Assembly: GCA_963593685.1 (NCBI GenBank)
Contig: CAVBBP010000032.1
Location: forward strand, 1-30,881
Source of the DNA: W0P28-013 sp963593685
GTDB taxonomy: Bacteria; Bacteroidota; Bacteroidia; Bacteroidales; Paludibacteraceae
Direction: 5' to 3'
Length of the DNA stretch: 30,881 nt
Shown here: positions 28,439 through 30,881 of the stretch, in pieces
Layout: each line of letters opens with the position of its first letter
Position numbering within the stretch: position 1 is the first letter of the stretch
The notes under the pieces: generated by a model
The model's input: the letters and a program-made list of their open reading frames with translations, nothing else
Database searches by the model: none
What the model was told of the DNA's origin: nothing
Program-made: the position numbers and the translations under genes

Positions 28439-30881
28439 CTACTTGCGACTAACAATAATTTTCTGCGCTTTGTCGCCTACTTTCACGATATAAACGCCAT
28501 CCAGTTGACCGTTCCAACATGTAACATTGCGGCCGAGGAGGTCGAAAATCTGGAACTCGCCGTCGCAAACGATGCGGCCGTTTTCGGTGTAGATGGTTAC
28601 ATATTCGGCGGTTTCGAGAGCGGCGGCGGATTGGGCTTTGAAGGTAGCCGTGATAGTAACGGCACTTGCAGGCATTTCGAATTTGTAGTTTACTGCTGCC
28701 GAAGCGGCGTTTGTAGGCATCTCAAATTTGCTGTCTGATGCGGCTGCTGCGTTTGCAGGAGCATTAAATCTGTTGCTGGCCGATACGGCGACATCGTTTC
28801 CGCTGGCATCTCGCACAGTGAGTTCGTAGAGTTCGTAGCCAGTGTTTGGCGTAACGGTCAGTGTAACGGTTTCGCCAGCGACACCATTCGTCTTGTTGAC
28901 GGCTATGCTGCCATTTGCAGGAGTGGAGACGAAAATCGGATAAATGTCGTACACTAGACGAACGGCTCGCCCATAGTAGCGATAGTAGTTGCCGTATGTG
29001 TAAGTTTTGTTCGAGCCGAAATACAGGTAGTATGCGTGTTTCGAACCGACAGGCGTAGAAGACCAATAGTTGCCGTAGAACTGCACATCGTTCATACTCG
29101 ATCCATTGCGGCGACCTGCAGTAGGCAAGAATATCGCTCCTGTGGCTTCGAGTTTTTGCCAGTCGGCGAGCGTAAAGGTTTGGTGAGTGGCGTAGGCTTC
29201 TACGGTCGACTCATTTGCAAAACCACTCTTGAATGTTACGCCCTCGGGGCAAGTCCAACTATCGGGCAGCAAGACAAGACCATTTGCATAGTCTGTGCCA
29301 TCTTCGTTCAATTTGATACGCGCAATGCCGATGCGTTTGTCTGCATTTGCACGAGTTTTGATCAGGTATTCCCATTCGTCTTTTGTGAGTGTGCGGAAAG
29401 TATTCAGTACACTTGTGCCAATCGTATTTTCGCCCCAATCGACAAAGTCGCCCGAGTAGTCGGAGTTATCTGTAGAGGCGCTGATACCCCATGGAGCGGT
29501 TGTATTGTTCGTACTCCAGCCGAAAAGATCGATTTTGTCGGCGAGCGCACCGCTGCTCACATTGGCTGCGCCTATCATATCGTACTGATTTTCGGCAAAC
29601 GACCAAGTTTGAGTGGATTGCGTGTATTGCAAGTTGCCATGCGAGAAAGCGACCTGTTTGCCATCGGCGGAAACTGTAAAGATGATAGAGGCTGGGATTT
29701 TTTTATTGAACAGAGCACTTACGGTAACCTCGCTTGCAGGCATGATAAATTTGTTGTCGGCCGATACCGTAACATCGTTTCCGTCGGCATCTTGCACAGT
29801 GAGTTCGTAGAGTTCGAAGCCTGTGATTGGTGCAACGGTGAGTTCCACCTCGTCGCCATAATTGGCAGTGGTTGCGCCAGAAGTTACTCTGATGTTGCCA
29901 TTTTCGATGTCGCTGTCAATGGTAATTGCATAGTCAATTTTATTGAAAGTGGCACTTACGGTAACTTCGCTTGCTGGCATGGTAAATGTATTGTCTTCCG
30001 ATACTGTAATGACATTGTTATCAGCGTCTTTTACGGTAAGAGCATCAAGTTCGCAGCCTGTGTCAGGCGTAACGGTGAGTTCCACTGCGTCGCCATAGTT
30101 GGCCGTGGCGGCACCAGAAGTTACGCTGACTGCACCATTTTCTATATCGCTGGCAATGGTAATCGCATAGTCAATTTTCTTGAAGGTGGCACTTACGGTA
30201 ACTTCACTTGCTGGCATGATGAATTTGTTGTTCGTAACCGTAATTTCGTTATTAGCAGTGTCTTTCACCGAAAGCAGATCGAGTTCGTAGCCTGTGGCTG
30301 GCGCAATGGTGAGTTCCACAGCGTCGCCATAGTTGGCCGTGGTTGCAGCAGAGGTTACGCTGACTTCGCCATTTTTAATATCATCGGCAATGGTAATTGC
30401 GTAGCCAATTTTCTTGAAGGTGGCACTTATGGTAACTTCACTTGCTGGCATGATGAATTTGTTGTTCGTAACCGTAATTTCGTTATTAGCAGTGTCTTTC
30501 ACCGAAAGCACATCGAGTTCGTAGCCTGTGGCTGGCGCAATGGTGAGTTCCACCGCGTCGCCATAGTTGGCCGTGGCAACAACAGTAATTTTGCCATTTT
30601 CGATGTCGCTGGCAATGGTAATCGCGTAGCCAATTTTCTTGAAGGTAGCACTAATTGTAACCTTGCTTGCTGGCATGATGAATTTGTTGTTCGTAACCGT
30701 AATTTCGACATTCGCAGTGTCTCTCACTGTAAGCACATCGAGTTCGTAGCCCATGGCAGGGGCAATGGTGAGCTCCACAGCATCGCCATAGTTGGCGGTG
30801 GCTGCATCAGAAGTTACGCTGACTGCGCCATTTTCGATTTCAGTGTCAATGGTAATCGCATAGTCAATTTTCTTGAAGGTG
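28439..30881 (-). CDS. Large secreted protein with tandem InlB-like repeats, FISUMP-like domain and C-terminal sorting-like domain (N-terminus outside window)
   Basis: Stop at 28439; the frame stays open through the right edge, giving 813 visible residues. Visible residues 1-389 are five tandem modules of 75-79 residues, each reading about TFKKIDYAITI, ENGxVxVTS, ANYGDAVELTIAPATGYELD, NNKFIMPASEVTVSA. This is the divergent InlB B-repeat type. Residues about 390-644 are a Fib_succ_major-like domain (FSHGNLQYTQSTQTWSFAENQYD, RTLTKDEWEYL, AIFLPTAGRRNG, NYWSSTPVG, RAVRLVYD), as in the lipoprotein at 15245-15949. A sixth, altered InlB-like module follows and contains a triplicated 15-residue unit. 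The last 70 residues (VTIYTENGRIVCDGEFQIFDL, LDGVYIVKVGDKAQKIIVSRK) resemble a type IX C-terminal or DUF6383-like domain, though no YPNP motif is seen. The protein is probably surface-displayed; its function is unknown. Confidence 0.85.
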   Translation of the reverse strand, partial: TFKKIDYAITIDTEIENGAVSVTSDAATANYGDAVELTIAPAMGYELDVLTVRDTANVEITVTNNKFIMPASKVTISATFKKIGYAITIASDIENGKITVVATANYGDAVELTIAPATGYELDVLSVKDTANNEITVTNNKFIMPASEVTISATFKKIGYAITIADDIKNGEVSVTSAATTANYGDAVELTIAPATGYELDLLSVKDTANNEITVTNNKFIMPASEVTVSATFKKIDYAITIASDIENGAVSVTSGAATANYGDAVELTVTPDTGCELDALTVKDADNNVITVSEDNTFTMPASEVTVSATFNKIDYAITIDSDIENGNIRVTSGATTANYGDEVELTVAPITGFELYELTVQDADGNDVTVSADNKFIMPASEVTVSALFNKKIPASIIFTVSADGKQVAFSHGNLQYTQSTQTWSFAENQYDMIGAANVSSGALADKIDLFGWSTNNTTAPWGISASTDNSDYSGDFVDWGENTIGTSVLNTFRTLTKDEWEYLIKTRANADKRIGIARIKLNEDGTDYANGLVLLPDSWTCPEGVTFKSGFANESTVEAYATHQTFTLADWQKLEATGAIFLPTAGRRNGSSMNDVQFYGNYWSSTPVGSKHAYYLYFGSNKTYTYGNYYRYYGRAVRLVYDIYPIFVSTPANGSIAVNKTNGVAGETVTLTVTPNTGYELYELTVRDASGNDVAVSASNRFNAPANAAAASDSKFEMPTNAASAAVNYKFEMPASAVTITATFKAQSAAALETAEYVTIYTENGRIVCDGEFQIFDLLGRNVTCWNGQLDGVYIVKVGDKAQKIIVSRK
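28643..28777 (-). repeat. Triplicated 45-base in-frame unit
   Basis: Three consecutive 15-codon units encode SNRFNAPANAAAASD, SKFEMPTNAASAAVN and YKFEMPASAVTITAT. They share the R/K-F-x-x-P-x-x-A core, where the other InlB-like modules have it only once. Confidence 0.65.
29714..30880 (-). repeat. Five tandem InlB-like coding repeats of 225-237 bases
   Basis: Units at 30880-30647, 30646-30422, 30421-30188, 30187-29951 and 29950-29714. The second and third units are almost identical over the stretch encoding NNKFIMPASEV back to ANYGDAVEL, with only a couple of base differences seen. That points to recent duplication or gene conversion. All units stay in frame. Confidence 0.85.

Noticed and set aside
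29714..30880. Tandem repeats as a possible CRISPR array
   Set aside because: Units are 225-237 bases, contiguous without unique spacers, and keep a protein reading frame with clear InlB-like modules.
1..30881. Mobile elements, phage genes, toxin-antitoxin or other defence systems
   Set aside because: I looked through both strands for transposase, integrase, restriction-modification, toxin-antitoxin and other defence signatures and recognised none. The non-genic repeats are the only mobile-like DNA.

Overview
The window looks like a chromosomal segment of a Bacteroidota bacterium, most likely of the order Bacteroidales. Almost every transcription unit begins with a Bacteroidota-type -7 box (TAnnTTTG). 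The gene set includes a GldJ-like gliding/type IX secretion lipoprotein, two secreted proteins with type IX-style C-terminal domains, a carboxypeptidase-regulatory-domain outer-membrane barrel protein, and a WbqC/sugar-transferase surface-polysaccharide set. Protein identities come from motifs read by eye, with no database search.

Layout. Positions 1-6700: the end of a family 2 glycosyltransferase, marC (minus), wbqC-like, ilvE, gap, an AlkD-like DNA repair gene and a polyprenyl glycosylphosphotransferase. Positions 6730-12430: a DEAD-box RNA helicase, then minus-strand folP-cdaA (folate synthesis and c-di-AMP synthase), divergent from gldJ. Positions 12450-15950: asnS, convergent with a ruvX-outer-membrane protein operon, then a small surface lipoprotein. 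Positions 16050-21930: a 1672-residue mosaic type IX secreted protein on the minus strand, whose leader carries a cobalamin riboswitch, a strong hairpin and an intrinsic terminator. Positions 22040-23230: a WG-repeat membrane-anchored protein whose start region holds an A8 tract that may split the gene. Positions 23266-27952: gph divergent from aroQ and a TonB-receptor-like barrel, then mdh. Positions 28059-30881: a structured intergenic repeat and the C-terminal part of a second large secreted protein with near-identical tandem InlB-like repeats, running off the window.

How it fits together: housekeeping genes (glycolysis, TCA cycle, branched-chain amino acids, shikimate, folate, translation) are interleaved with envelope functions. 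The GldJ-like protein implies the type IX route that would export the two large mosaic proteins. No rRNA, tRNA, CRISPR array, transposase, integrase or phage gene was seen.

Intergenic DNA is unusual. It holds several families of dispersed short repeats: short-period filler, a pyrimidine/purine hairpin element in three copies, and a 114-194 bp element with three hairpins whose stems covary between its two copies. Hairpins with a shared sequence also precede marC and gldJ. The strongest candidates for undescribed biology are the cobalamin riboswitch in front of a secreted CUB/neuraminidase-associated/beta-helix protein, the covarying repeat, and the A8 junction of the WG-repeat gene.
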